A DNA stretch of 39,942 nt from Candidatus Poseidoniaceae archaeon. Its GTDB lineage: Archaea > Thermoplasmatota > Poseidoniia > Poseidoniales > Poseidoniaceae. Location: assembly GCA_022424925.1 (NCBI GenBank), contig JAKMGM010000113.1, positions 1-39,942 of the forward strand. The letters are read 5' to 3'. Of the stretch, positions 33,013-39,942 are shown piece by piece. The first letter of the stretch is position 1. Each line of letters opens with the position of its first letter. Below the pieces are notes generated by a model. It had not been told where the DNA came from. It ran no database searches and saw only the letters and a list, made by a program, of their open reading frames with translations. A program made the translations under genes and the position numbers.

Positions 33013-34260
33013 ATGTGGGTCGGTGTGATTGACATGACAGGTACGCCGGTTACGATGAAAGACGGAAAACTCGAAGTTCCAGACGATCCGATTATCCACT
33101 ACATCGAGGGTGACGGAATTGGTATCGATATCACTCCAGTAATGATGAAAGTCGTTGATGCAGCAGTCGAACACGCTTACGGCGGTAAGAAAGGCATCGT
33201 TTGGTCTGAAGTTCTCGCCGGAGAGAAAGCGTTCAATGCAACCGGAGAGTGGTTACCTCAAGCCACTCTCGACGCCATGCGAACTGGACTTGTCTCAATC
33301 AAAGGCCCGCTCACGACACCTGTTGGTGGTGGGATTCGCTCGCTGAACGTGGCACTGCGTCAAAAACTCGACCTGTATGCATGTGTTCGACCCGTTCGCT
33401 GGTATGACGGTACCCCTTCGCCGGTAAAAACTCCGGGAGATGTGGACATGGTTATTTTCCGAGAGAACAGTGAGGATGTCTACGCTGGAATCGAATGGGA
33501 AGCGGGCAGCGACGGTGTCAAGAAACTCATCGATTTCTTACAGAACGAGATGGGTGTCGACAAGATTCGATTCCCCGACACTTCGGGAATCGGAATTAAA
33601 CCAATTTCACAAGAAGGAACTGCACGTATTGTTCGTGCCGCATACCAATACGCAATTGATAACGACAAAGAAAGCGTTACACTTGTTCACAAAGGGAACA
33701 TCATGAAGTTCACCGAAGGAGGATTTCGAGATTGGGGCTACGCCCTGGCCAAGGAAGAATTTGGTGCCGTAGAACTCGATGGTGGACCTTGGTGCACCTT
33801 TGAAAATCCAAACACAGGCAAGACCATACTGGTCAAGGATGTGATTGCTGATGCCATGCTTCAACAAATCATCACCCGTCCAGCCGAATATTCGGTATTG
33901 ACGACGATGAACCTTAATGGCGATTATATCTCAGACGCATTGGCGGCACAAGTAGGTGGTATTGGAATAGCACCAGGCGCCAACATCAATTACGATACCG
34001 GTATTTCGATTTTCGAGGCTACGCACGGAACCGCACCCAAATACACGGGACAAGACAAGGTCAACCCAGGTTCAATGATTCTCTCTGCAGAGATGATGCT
34101 ACGGCACATGGGCTGGGCAGAGGCTGCAGACCTCATTGTCAAAGGCATGGAAGGAGCAATTTCGGCCAAGACCGTAACCTACGACTTTGAGCGTTTGATG
34201 GATGATGCAACGTTGCTCTCGTGCAGTGCCTTTGGCGATGCAATGATTCATCACATGTGA
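33013..34260 (+). CDS. icd: NADP-dependent isocitrate dehydrogenase
   Basis: A TCA-cycle enzyme of 415 residues converting isocitrate and NADP+ to 2-oxoglutarate, CO2 and NADPH. It resembles the E. coli type I enzyme closely. Substrate-binding segments are SLNVALRQKLDLYACVRPV, ENSEDVYAGIEW and VTLVHKGNIMKFTEG. EATHGTAPKYTG contains the Lys-Tyr pair that marks NADP rather than NAD use, and NPGSMILSAEMMLRHMGW closes the cofactor site. The regulatory Ser region (RSLN) is present. ATG 33034 (with GGTGTGATT before it) is an alternative start that would shorten it by 7 residues. Confidence 0.96.
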   Translation: MWVGVIDMTGTPVTMKDGKLEVPDDPIIHYIEGDGIGIDITPVMMKVVDAAVEHAYGGKKGIVWSEVLAGEKAFNATGEWLPQATLDAMRTGLVSIKGPLTTPVGGGIRSLNVALRQKLDLYACVRPVRWYDGTPSPVKTPGDVDMVIFRENSEDVYAGIEWEAGSDGVKKLIDFLQNEMGVDKIRFPDTSGIGIKPISQEGTARIVRAAYQYAIDNDKESVTLVHKGNIMKFTEGGFRDWGYALAKEEFGAVELDGGPWCTFENPNTGKTILVKDVIADAMLQQIITRPAEYSVLTTMNLNGDYISDALAAQVGGIGIAPGANINYDTGISIFEATHGTAPKYTGQDKVNPGSMILSAEMMLRHMGWAEAADLIVKGMEGAISAKTVTYDFERLMDDATLLSCSAFGDAMIHHM

Positions 34261-34263
34261 AGC

Positions 34264-37200
34264 TCACTTGAGCCATGCGTTGAGTGAACGGCTGTTTTTG
34301 GCGATTCCAAAACCAAACTGTTCTTCAAATGCACGTGCGACAAGCGTGAAATCACCGTCTCTGGTTGCGACTAAAACCGTTCCGAGGTCTTGGAGGGATT
34401 GGGTTGCAAGTTGAGAAGCAATTTGCATTATGGTTCGGTCCGGTGCCTCTGGGTATACATCCAGGTTGTTCAGAACCGTTCGGGCAGGTTCGCCTCGAGT
34501 ACGCTTCATTGCAGTGATTTCCTCATAGATTTCAGTCGAATCAAGGAGGAACTGATCAATCGCTTCCTTGTTTTCAGGTGATTCGGCTTCTTTTTCCAAA
34601 TCGAGGTTAAGTGGCCGCCAGGTGTTGTAATCCTTCACGACTCCATCAACCAATTGATTCAGAGTTTTTGCACTGAAAATACTGTCGAGCAGTTCAGGCG
34701 ATACGAGGAAGTCATCAAAGCGGGATTTGAGTTTTTGAATTCCTGAAGCAATTCCACGTAATTCTTTTTCAACAATACTCGGTAACCACAGATGCAATTT
34801 CTTTTCTTTTGATTTACTGAGCAGGATTTTGTGGAAACTACCTTGTCCGCGCACATCCAAACTCGCTTCACTGACCAATTCCAATTTCTCGGCAATTCGG
34901 TCGGTAAGTGCGTCGACCAAAATATTGGTATCAACGATGACCAGTGGTGCGAGTGAGAGATTCCGGAGGTATCGACGCGATGCGTTCGGGATGTTTGCTT
35001 TGTTGACTGAGAACAGCGATTTTTCCGCTTGTTGAAGGCTACGGATTTCAGTATCGTTGAACAGAGGACTGTTTTGAGCGCGTTCAAGGAACATGAGTCC
35101 GTCAACTGCTCGAACCTTCGCAGCCTCACTCGCGAGTGTGTACACTTCATCGGTCGAGGGAGAGCCGCTTTGCATCAACTGGTTGAACCGCATGTCAAAT
35201 GTGTTCTTTTGCCGACGGCGGTTCTTGTGGAGTGAATTGGTTGCTGCAGTGACCCGTCCACAGAAGGGGTCGGTGGGGAGTGGTCGCGGGTGTTCCAACG
35301 GGTAGGTTTTGAGCATGTCGAGATCATCTTCTGCGTGGTAGACTCGCATCACCTCAACCATTTCGCCATCTTCGTTTTCTTCAGTGACCATGCGGGTTCG
35401 TTTCACGAAATCTTTGAGCATTTTGGTCGCCGAGTTGGTGTCTTTGGTGCGAGCCGTAAACGAAACACGCAGATAGAGTTGGAAGCGGTGCGTGATTGCA
35501 CTCTTGAGGGCAGGTTGTGCATCAAGTAACTCGACGGCTTCTCGCCATTGTTCTGCAAATGCCAAGTGAATCAGGGCTTTACGGTAGAGCGTTAGCGAGT
35601 GTTCGTAATCGAACTCTTCATGGTCGCCAGCCTTTCGGTAATCTCTAGCAGCGTTCAATTCTTCGCCTTGAGATGCATAGACTGCTGCCCTCGCCAAGGT
35701 ATGCCAAGGTGAAAGAGCGTCATTGTTCTGGTACCATCGGACCAATGAAGGCAGGCCGATATCGTGCTCCAGAACCAAATGTCGAACACTGTGGATCATC
35801 CCTGTGGGAACTGAGGAATTGCTCAGCAATGTATTGAGCGTATCGATGTTCTCCGGGTCAGCATTTCCGTGCTGCAGCATCAGGCCAACATAATTGAGGC
35901 GCAGTGTTGCTATTACGGCGTTGAACAGCACCCGTTCCATCACTGTAAGTTCTGCCGATGCGACACTTTCCTCAAGGTTTGCAAGATGCGTCGAGGAGGC
36001 AATGCCGCTGCCACCGTCTCGTAATGCTTGGCGAATAGGGCTGAATGCGCGCAAGCCTTGGCGGTCGAGAACAGAAGTGAGACGCTCGTCAACGATGTTT
36101 TCGCCTTCGAACAGCATCAGCAATGCTTCAGAGGTCGAGGAGAAGGATTCGGGTGCATCGACGCTGTGAATTTCAGACAGCGCAGTTCGTCGGGCTTTGC
36201 GTACTTGTGACCATAGTTCGTAATCACTCCCAGCATCGAGGAGGTGAGAAACAAGAAGTGTCTCGTAGGGATGTGACATTGAAATGAGTTCGTCTGAGGT
36301 AATAATTTTGGCCAACAAGGGTAGTTCCATACTTTGTGTGTGGATATCGATGAGGAGGGGTAAAACGGATTCGCGCTCTTCAGTTGCTCCGGGGTTGAGG
36401 TTGCGAGCAGCAGCAGCACGGATTTCAAGCGATAGGGAGTCCATTTGAATCAAGGCGACTAAGGCTCCGTCATCCAGTGCGGGGATTTGTTCAAGCAACC
36501 ATAGATCCAACTCGTCGTTCGTAAGTGACGCAAGCAAGGGTGCAATTCGAGAAAGTTCAGTGTTATGGTCTAGCTTTAGACTGGTGAGCAGTCTCACCGT
36601 TTCCTCTTCGTTACCTTCACTGTGAAGTGCATTCAATCTCCACCACATGACCTTTTCAATTTGAGCAGCGTTGGTCGTGTTCTCACGCAGGAGTTCTAGA
36701 CCTTCTGTCAATTGTTTTGAGGTTAATGTTGAAGCTTCATCTGGTGCATGTTCCCACGCCAGCAATTGACGTGCAGCAGCAAGTGAATGCTCACCTTCTG
36801 CCGTTCGCGACGCTTCCCAATCGGTGACTTTTCCTTGGGTGAGTGCGTGGTAATCACTCAACTGCTCGGCGAGTTTTTCATCGACAGATTCGAGTGTTTT
36901 CAAGGAGGCAGACGGGTCTTGTCCAGATGCCAACGACAGCAAGACGCTCAACGCTGAAGCGTGTTTTTTCATTTTCAAAAGTACCTCAGCGGGTTGGATT
37001 TGCCGTCCTGCTGCCAGTTGGGACGAAACAGTGCGCAAAGCGACTTGTGATTCAGCATCGATAACGGATGGAGAAATAGAGTCAATAGCGAGAATCAATT
37101 CTTCAGCATTTGATGGATTGATGAAGGCTGAATCGAGTTTCACTTTCTTGCCCGTTTTTGCTTTGGATACTTTGGCTTTCGGAAAAGCAGCAAATTGACC

Positions 37201-37665
37201 AAGAAGTGCGGTTCGTTGCGCTAAATCCTGCCATACCGGATGAACTCCCTTTTCCAAGCATGTTTCACGGAGTGACGTTTCTGTTGTTTCCCATTCTTCT
37301 TCCCAATCGTCTTTGTTGAGTAATTTGTGAACCATCAAAACCGCCAGTCGGAACGCCGGCGAATTGTCAGATGGTATGAGCATCTCTTGAGGCGAAGGCA
37401 AGAGATCCATAGGGCCAGTTGCACCTCTGCCACCTCTGCGACTTCGTCCACGTCCGCCTGCTTGTCGACGTCGAGGCGCGGTATCTTCGTCATCATCTGC
37501 AGCAGGTAGTTCAGTTTCAGCCAAAGCCAGTAACAGCAAAGGTCGCCACGGCTTTTCCATCAATTGCCAGTCAGGTGTCTTCACGACAATCGCTTGACGG
37601 CGAGCCTTCGTAACGTTCGACTTGAACGCCACTTCGAGGCAGTTTGCGATGTATGTCTCTTGCAA
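34264..37665 (-). CDS. Giant alpha-solenoid protein with RG-rich segment and C-terminal PIN nuclease domain
   Basis: A protein of about 1133 residues with no named family. Residues 65-85 form an Arg/Gly-rich tract (RRRQAGGRGRSRRGGRG) in an acidic, disordered context. About 90-890 is almost wholly helical with TPR/HEAT-like periodicity. From about 905 there is a PIN domain: VIVDTNILVDAL (Asp912), IVEKELRG (Glu968), and TRDGDF (Asp1103, Asp1105) give the four-acid metal site typical of PIN ribonucleases. The start is a TTG at 37665 or ATG 37560. Its own intact catalytic residues suggest an active single-strand RNA nuclease. Target RNA is unknown. It is convergent with icd and divergent from the next gene. 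Confidence 0.8.
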   Translation of the reverse strand: MQETYIANCLEVAFKSNVTKARRQAIVVKTPDWQLMEKPWRPLLLLALAETELPAADDDEDTAPRRRQAGGRGRSRRGGRGATGPMDLLPSPQEMLIPSDNSPAFRLAVLMVHKLLNKDDWEEEWETTETSLRETCLEKGVHPVWQDLAQRTALLGQFAAFPKAKVSKAKTGKKVKLDSAFINPSNAEELILAIDSISPSVIDAESQVALRTVSSQLAAGRQIQPAEVLLKMKKHASALSVLLSLASGQDPSASLKTLESVDEKLAEQLSDYHALTQGKVTDWEASRTAEGEHSLAAARQLLAWEHAPDEASTLTSKQLTEGLELLRENTTNAAQIEKVMWWRLNALHSEGNEEETVRLLTSLKLDHNTELSRIAPLLASLTNDELDLWLLEQIPALDDGALVALIQMDSLSLEIRAAAARNLNPGATEERESVLPLLIDIHTQSMELPLLAKIITSDELISMSHPYETLLVSHLLDAGSDYELWSQVRKARRTALSEIHSVDAPESFSSTSEALLMLFEGENIVDERLTSVLDRQGLRAFSPIRQALRDGGSGIASSTHLANLEESVASAELTVMERVLFNAVIATLRLNYVGLMLQHGNADPENIDTLNTLLSNSSVPTGMIHSVRHLVLEHDIGLPSLVRWYQNNDALSPWHTLARAAVYASQGEELNAARDYRKAGDHEEFDYEHSLTLYRKALIHLAFAEQWREAVELLDAQPALKSAITHRFQLYLRVSFTARTKDTNSATKMLKDFVKRTRMVTEENEDGEMVEVMRVYHAEDDLDMLKTYPLEHPRPLPTDPFCGRVTAATNSLHKNRRRQKNTFDMRFNQLMQSGSPSTDEVYTLASEAAKVRAVDGLMFLERAQNSPLFNDTEIRSLQQAEKSLFSVNKANIPNASRRYLRNLSLAPLVIVDTNILVDALTDRIAEKLELVSEASLDVRGQGSFHKILLSKSKEKKLHLWLPSIVEKELRGIASGIQKLKSRFDDFLVSPELLDSIFSAKTLNQLVDGVVKDYNTWRPLNLDLEKEAESPENKEAIDQFLLDSTEIYEEITAMKRTRGEPARTVLNNLDVYPEAPDRTIMQIASQLATQSLQDLGTVLVATRDGDFTLVARAFEEQFGFGIAKNSRSLNAWLK

Positions 37666-37808
37666 AACAGCCCCCCCTACCCCTTTGCCTCAACCTATCC
37701 TCCTTCAATCCACCGGAACAGCCTTCATGGATTCAAATCAACGGTTGATGATAAATTGTCTGCGAACATCAATGAACAAAGACAACTTGCACGCGACGAG
37801 GCAGTTCA

Positions 37809-38276
37809 ATGGATGTCGTACGAGTCGCCATTTTACTGCTTCACCCCCTTCTTGCTTCGCTGCTTTTGGTTTGGATTTGGTGGCAATATTCGTGGCGCAA
37901 GAAAAGTTACGAATTGAAAGGTGATGAGCGAAAATCAGCGCTGTCAAGCCACGAGAAAAACGGCAACCGCCTGGTATGGGCCACTTTCTTTGTGATTTGC
38001 ATCGCCTTTCTCAGCCGCGCCTTCGTTGGTTGGCGAGAGGGAGAGGCTGTACTGACATCACTCATACCCGGCAGTCTTCACGGATTCATGGGACCTGTTG
38101 GTTTTGTGCTGCTGTTGGTGTTGGCTCGAATGGGGCGACAAGCACGCAATGCTCGCAAGAACGGTGAGTCGTTCAAACACATCGCATTGCGTCATGGAAG
38201 AGCAGCTGACTTGATTGTCGTGCTTGTTTTTCTGCATGCCTTCTTAGGATTCTTGTACATCTTTGCCGTTGTGTGA
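37809..38276 (+). CDS. Four-TM membrane protein, DUF4079/cytochrome-b561-like
   Basis: A protein of 155 residues with four hydrophobic helices at about 6-26, 54-72, 90-108 and 132-153. His residues sit near the helix ends: His12 (HPLL), His48 (SHEKNG), His91 (LHGFMG), His129 (RHGR) and His143 (FLHAFLG). This pattern is like the four-helix b-type haem proteins of the b561/DUF4079 group, in which paired His residues hold haem. Transmembrane electron transfer is therefore inferred. The gene overlaps the end of the convergent DHH gene by 33 bases. Confidence 0.7.
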   Translation: MDVVRVAILLLHPLLASLLLVWIWWQYSWRKKSYELKGDERKSALSSHEKNGNRLVWATFFVICIAFLSRAFVGWREGEAVLTSLIPGSLHGFMGPVGFVLLLVLARMGRQARNARKNGESFKHIALRHGRAADLIVVLVFLHAFLGFLYIFAVV

Positions 38277-39275
38277 TGCGTGAATTCGCAGCGTTTGTTC
38301 TCGATTTTTCCACGTCTCAATCCACTTCTCGAGGTTTGCCTCAATACCGGGTGGTTGAATCCTGCATCCGCATGCATTTGCGTGACCTCCACCGGTCGGA
38401 TCAAACATCGTGGCAAGTCGAGAAAGGTCGTATTTTCCTTGTCCGTTCTTAAGAAACGAATTGGCGTAAAAACTTGCAGAGAGCGCTGGGCGTTCGGGTG
38501 TTTCGATAGAACCATCCGCATAGCCGTGAATGATGCAGCACGCATCCGCATTGTCACCCGCCCAAGCGGTGACAAGGTAGCCGTTTGAACGAACTCCTTT
38601 TTCATCCATTCGGCATACTGCAAGGCGGTCGATAATTTCGGTATGCTTCTCAACTACCGCCTGCGCCGCCTCTCGCTCGTCACGCGCTCGGGCGATGTGG
38701 GGTACGATTTTTTGGTCGCTCAATACCTCAGCCAGCGTCGCTCCTTGCGAAAACAACAGCAACACATGATGCATGTGTTCAGTTTCCCTCAGTGAGAGCG
38801 AGCGAGCGAGTTGCAACACCGGACCGTCTTCAATAAAGTCCTCTCGCCGAATCTGGCCAGAATCGAGTGCGTCAACGATTGGCATGATTTCTTCTAAGTG
38901 TCGCAGGTCGATGAATGGACTGAGCACATCAAAGGCGAGACGTGCTGCTGATGGGGTTGCTTCCCAATGACATGTGCCTCCAGCCGATACGAATGCCTGC
39001 TCCTCTTGCGGGTTTGGTCGATTTGTTTGGTGGTGGTCAAGGTACCATCCACAGTCGGGATGAAACGGCAAGTCGACCATTGCTGTTGTACGGTCGATGA
39101 GTTCATCCATTGCCCCCGAGCGAACCAATGCTGCGTGGGCAAAATGCACCTCTGCTTCCGGGTTTGCAGCCTTCAGGACTGCAGCTGCACACAAACCATC
39201 GAGGTCGGAATCTGCAATGATTCTTCGAAAGTTGGGAAGACCGGCTTCCTCCAGCGTTGAACGTGCAGAGCCCAT
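38244..39275 (-). CDS. DHH family phosphoesterase
   Basis: A protein of about 343 residues with the DHH/DHHA1 plan. Motifs are DSDLDG (residues 22-27), a central VDLP, YLDHHQTN with the Asp-His-His set (80-82), and the C-terminal DHHA1 motif GGGHANACG that binds substrate. Such enzymes cleave short oligonucleotides, cyclic dinucleotides or single-strand DNA (RecJ-like, NrnA-like, GdpP-like). Which one is not clear. The frame continues to 39491, but ATG 39275 gives the family-like start. An earlier ATG at 39374 would overlap the divergent Nudix start. Confidence 0.88.
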   Translation of the reverse strand: MGSARSTLEEAGLPNFRRIIADSDLDGLCAAAVLKAANPEAEVHFAHAALVRSGAMDELIDRTTAMVDLPFHPDCGWYLDHHQTNRPNPQEEQAFVSAGGTCHWEATPSAARLAFDVLSPFIDLRHLEEIMPIVDALDSGQIRREDFIEDGPVLQLARSLSLRETEHMHHVLLLFSQGATLAEVLSDQKIVPHIARARDEREAAQAVVEKHTEIIDRLAVCRMDEKGVRSNGYLVTAWAGDNADACCIIHGYADGSIETPERPALSASFYANSFLKNGQGKYDLSRLATMFDPTGGGHANACGCRIQPPGIEANLEKWIETWKNREQTLRIHASHNGKDVQES

Positions 39276-39326
39276 AGGGTGTGCGTATCTACGCCGCTCA
39301 AGAAGGTTTTTGGAAGCCAAATCGCC

Positions 39327-39336
39327 AAAATAAACA
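39327..39336. promoter_or_regulatory. TATA-like element between the DHH and Nudix genes
   Basis: AAAATAAACA lies about 30 bases before the Nudix ATG (39362), suiting a transcript with almost no leader. In the minus direction it lies about 55 bases before the DHH start at 39275, giving a leader near 30 bases. It could serve one or both genes. Confidence 0.4.
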
Positions 39337-39361
39337 TGACCTATTGCTATGTCGAGTGGAC

Positions 39362-39772
39362 ATGGAGACTTCATGCGGCATTGTTTTGGTGAATTTCGGA
39401 ACCGTGTTGTTGCTGCAATACCCTCAGGGGCATTGGGATTTTCCGAAAGGTCACGTTGAGGATACCGATGATGACCATCACGCAACTGCACGCAGAGAAC
39501 TCAACGAAGAAACTGGAATTTCAGAAATTGATTTCGTTGCGGATTTCGTTGAACGCAGTGAATACTCCTATCGACACAAAGGCAAAAAACGCACCAAGCA
39601 AGTGTACTGGTACTTGGCAGAAACTGAACGCATCACGGTTTCCCTTTCGCATGAACATCGAGGCCACATGTGGTTGGATTGGGAGCAGGCGATGGAGCAG
39701 TTATCCCATGAAGAAACCCAACGCGTTCTTGAACAAGCCCACAAGCACATGGTTTCGCTTGGTAAAGACTGA
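39362..39772 (+). CDS. Nudix hydrolase, Ap4A-hydrolase-like, with altered box
   Basis: A hydrolase of 136 residues acting on a nucleoside diphosphate-linked compound, resembling bis(5'-nucleosyl)-tetraphosphatase members by the HWDFPKGHVE segment. The Nudix box reads GHVEDTDDDHHATARRELNEETGI. The catalytic REL-x-EE-x-GI half is intact, but the first Glu is Asp and one extra residue is inserted before the Arg. A KRTKQVYWYLAE strand follows. The open frame begins at 39281, inside the neighbouring divergent gene; ATG 39362 is the natural start. It ends one base before the stop of the next minus-strand gene. Confidence 0.88.
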   Translation: METSCGIVLVNFGTVLLLQYPQGHWDFPKGHVEDTDDDHHATARRELNEETGISEIDFVADFVERSEYSYRHKGKKRTKQVYWYLAETERITVSLSHEHRGHMWLDWEQAMEQLSHEETQRVLEQAHKHMVSLGKD

Positions 39773-39773
39773 T

Positions 39774-39942
39774 TCATTCTAAGAGCATTCGTTCACCCTC
39801 AGCACCGACTTTGTACAGTGCAGCCTGCTCAATACTGAATCCTGTCATGCTCGCATGCACAAGGGTAGTGAAGAAATAGACCCACTGCAAGCCCATCCAA
39901 GCTTTTTTGAGAGTTGGATGAGTAATAGGACAACTCCATGCA
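39774..39942 (-). CDS. C-terminal fragment of an unknown gene
   Basis: A minus-strand reading frame of about 55 codons is open to the right edge and ends with TGA at 39774-39776. The peptide includes KKAWMGLQWVYFFTTLVHAS and ends in GAEGERMLLE, with an amphipathic to hydrophobic composition that looks like real coding sequence. The rest lies outside the window, so no function is offered. Confidence 0.5.
   Translation of the reverse strand, partial: AWSCPITHPTLKKAWMGLQWVYFFTTLVHASMTGFSIEQAALYKVGAEGERMLLE

Noticed and set aside
37564..37924. Two plus-strand frames ahead of the b561-like gene
   Set aside because: They overlap the N-terminus of the PIN protein and the DUF4079-like gene and have basic, patternless sequences.
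39276..39491. N-terminal extension of the DHH protein to 39491
   Set aside because: It would overlap the Nudix start on the other strand, and the added residues precede the family's normal beginning.
1..39942. CRISPR arrays, insertion sequences, integrases, phage genes or toxin-antitoxin pairs
   Set aside because: No tandem repeat-spacer pattern, transposase motif or terminal inverted repeat was seen. The one PIN domain is part of a giant protein without an antitoxin neighbour.

Overview
The window is a dense, single-copy chromosomal stretch from an archaeon. Archaeal markers are ribosomal protein L21e, RNA polymerase subunit Rpb4 (RpoF), a DUF655 RNA-binding protein next to KsgA/Dim1, Pus10, RadA, archaeal-type phosphoglycerate kinase and an initiator tRNA with an A1-U72 pair and three G-C pairs in the anticodon stem. 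These sit beside bacterial-looking genes (exonuclease VII XseA/XseB, an E. coli-type NADP isocitrate dehydrogenase, OsmC) and secreted or membrane proteins with fibronectin-like or PKD-like domains. The mix fits a planktonic euryarchaeon such as Marine Group II (Poseidoniales). This assignment is inference from gene content, not from a marker phylogeny.

Layout. 1-4.9 kb: the tail of a class V aminotransferase, a DsrE-like protein, a large RND-family exporter and a GNAT acetyltransferase. 4.9-10.9 kb: a small membrane protein, then an information-processing run of Pus10 (with a SAP-like insertion), L21e, Rpb4, DUF655 and KsgA, followed by an unrecognised helix-hairpin-helix/zinc-ribbon protein. 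10.9-13.4 kb: 2Fe-2S ferredoxin, a tiny membrane protein, XseA-XseB and an FSCA/MIP18-type protein. 13.3-17.6 kb, minus strand: a polytopic membrane protein, a protein that looks like a double histone fold, a small Cys/His protein, an M24 peptidase and an orphan SPPY-type DNA methyltransferase, divergent from pgk. 17.7-20.4 kb: pgk, tRNA-Thr(CGT) and an amidohydrolase. 20.4-26.8 kb, minus strand: a two-TM protein, a CAX-type Ca2+/H+ antiporter, an FN3-rich surface protein of about 1083 residues, a CDP-alcohol phosphatidyltransferase and an AK6/Fap7-like kinase. 26.9-34.3 kb: a TPR-like protein, initiator tRNA-Met, a lipoprotein, RadA, FtsZ, a choice-of-anchor-V-like membrane protein, a hypothetical protein, OsmC and Icd. 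34.3-39.9 kb: a giant PIN-domain protein of about 1133 residues, a b561/DUF4079-like four-helix membrane protein, a DHH phosphoesterase, a Nudix hydrolase and the C-terminus of an unknown gene running off the right edge.

The genome is extremely compact. Three convergent gene pairs have stop codons that touch exactly, several others overlap, and no intergenic stretch exceeds about 300 bases. There are no IS elements, CRISPR arrays or phage genes. The most interesting items are the RG-rich/alpha-solenoid/PIN protein, the putative double-histone protein, the SAP insertion inside the Pus10 catalytic region, the FN3 surface protein with a histone-tail-like cytoplasmic end, and the zinc-ribbon protein behind ksgA. 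Structured sites include a 12-bp palindrome in front of the FN3 gene, a 9-bp inverted repeat with two alternative right arms between the lipoprotein gene and radA, and two TATA-like elements that could serve divergent genes. Several start codons are ambiguous and are discussed gene by gene.
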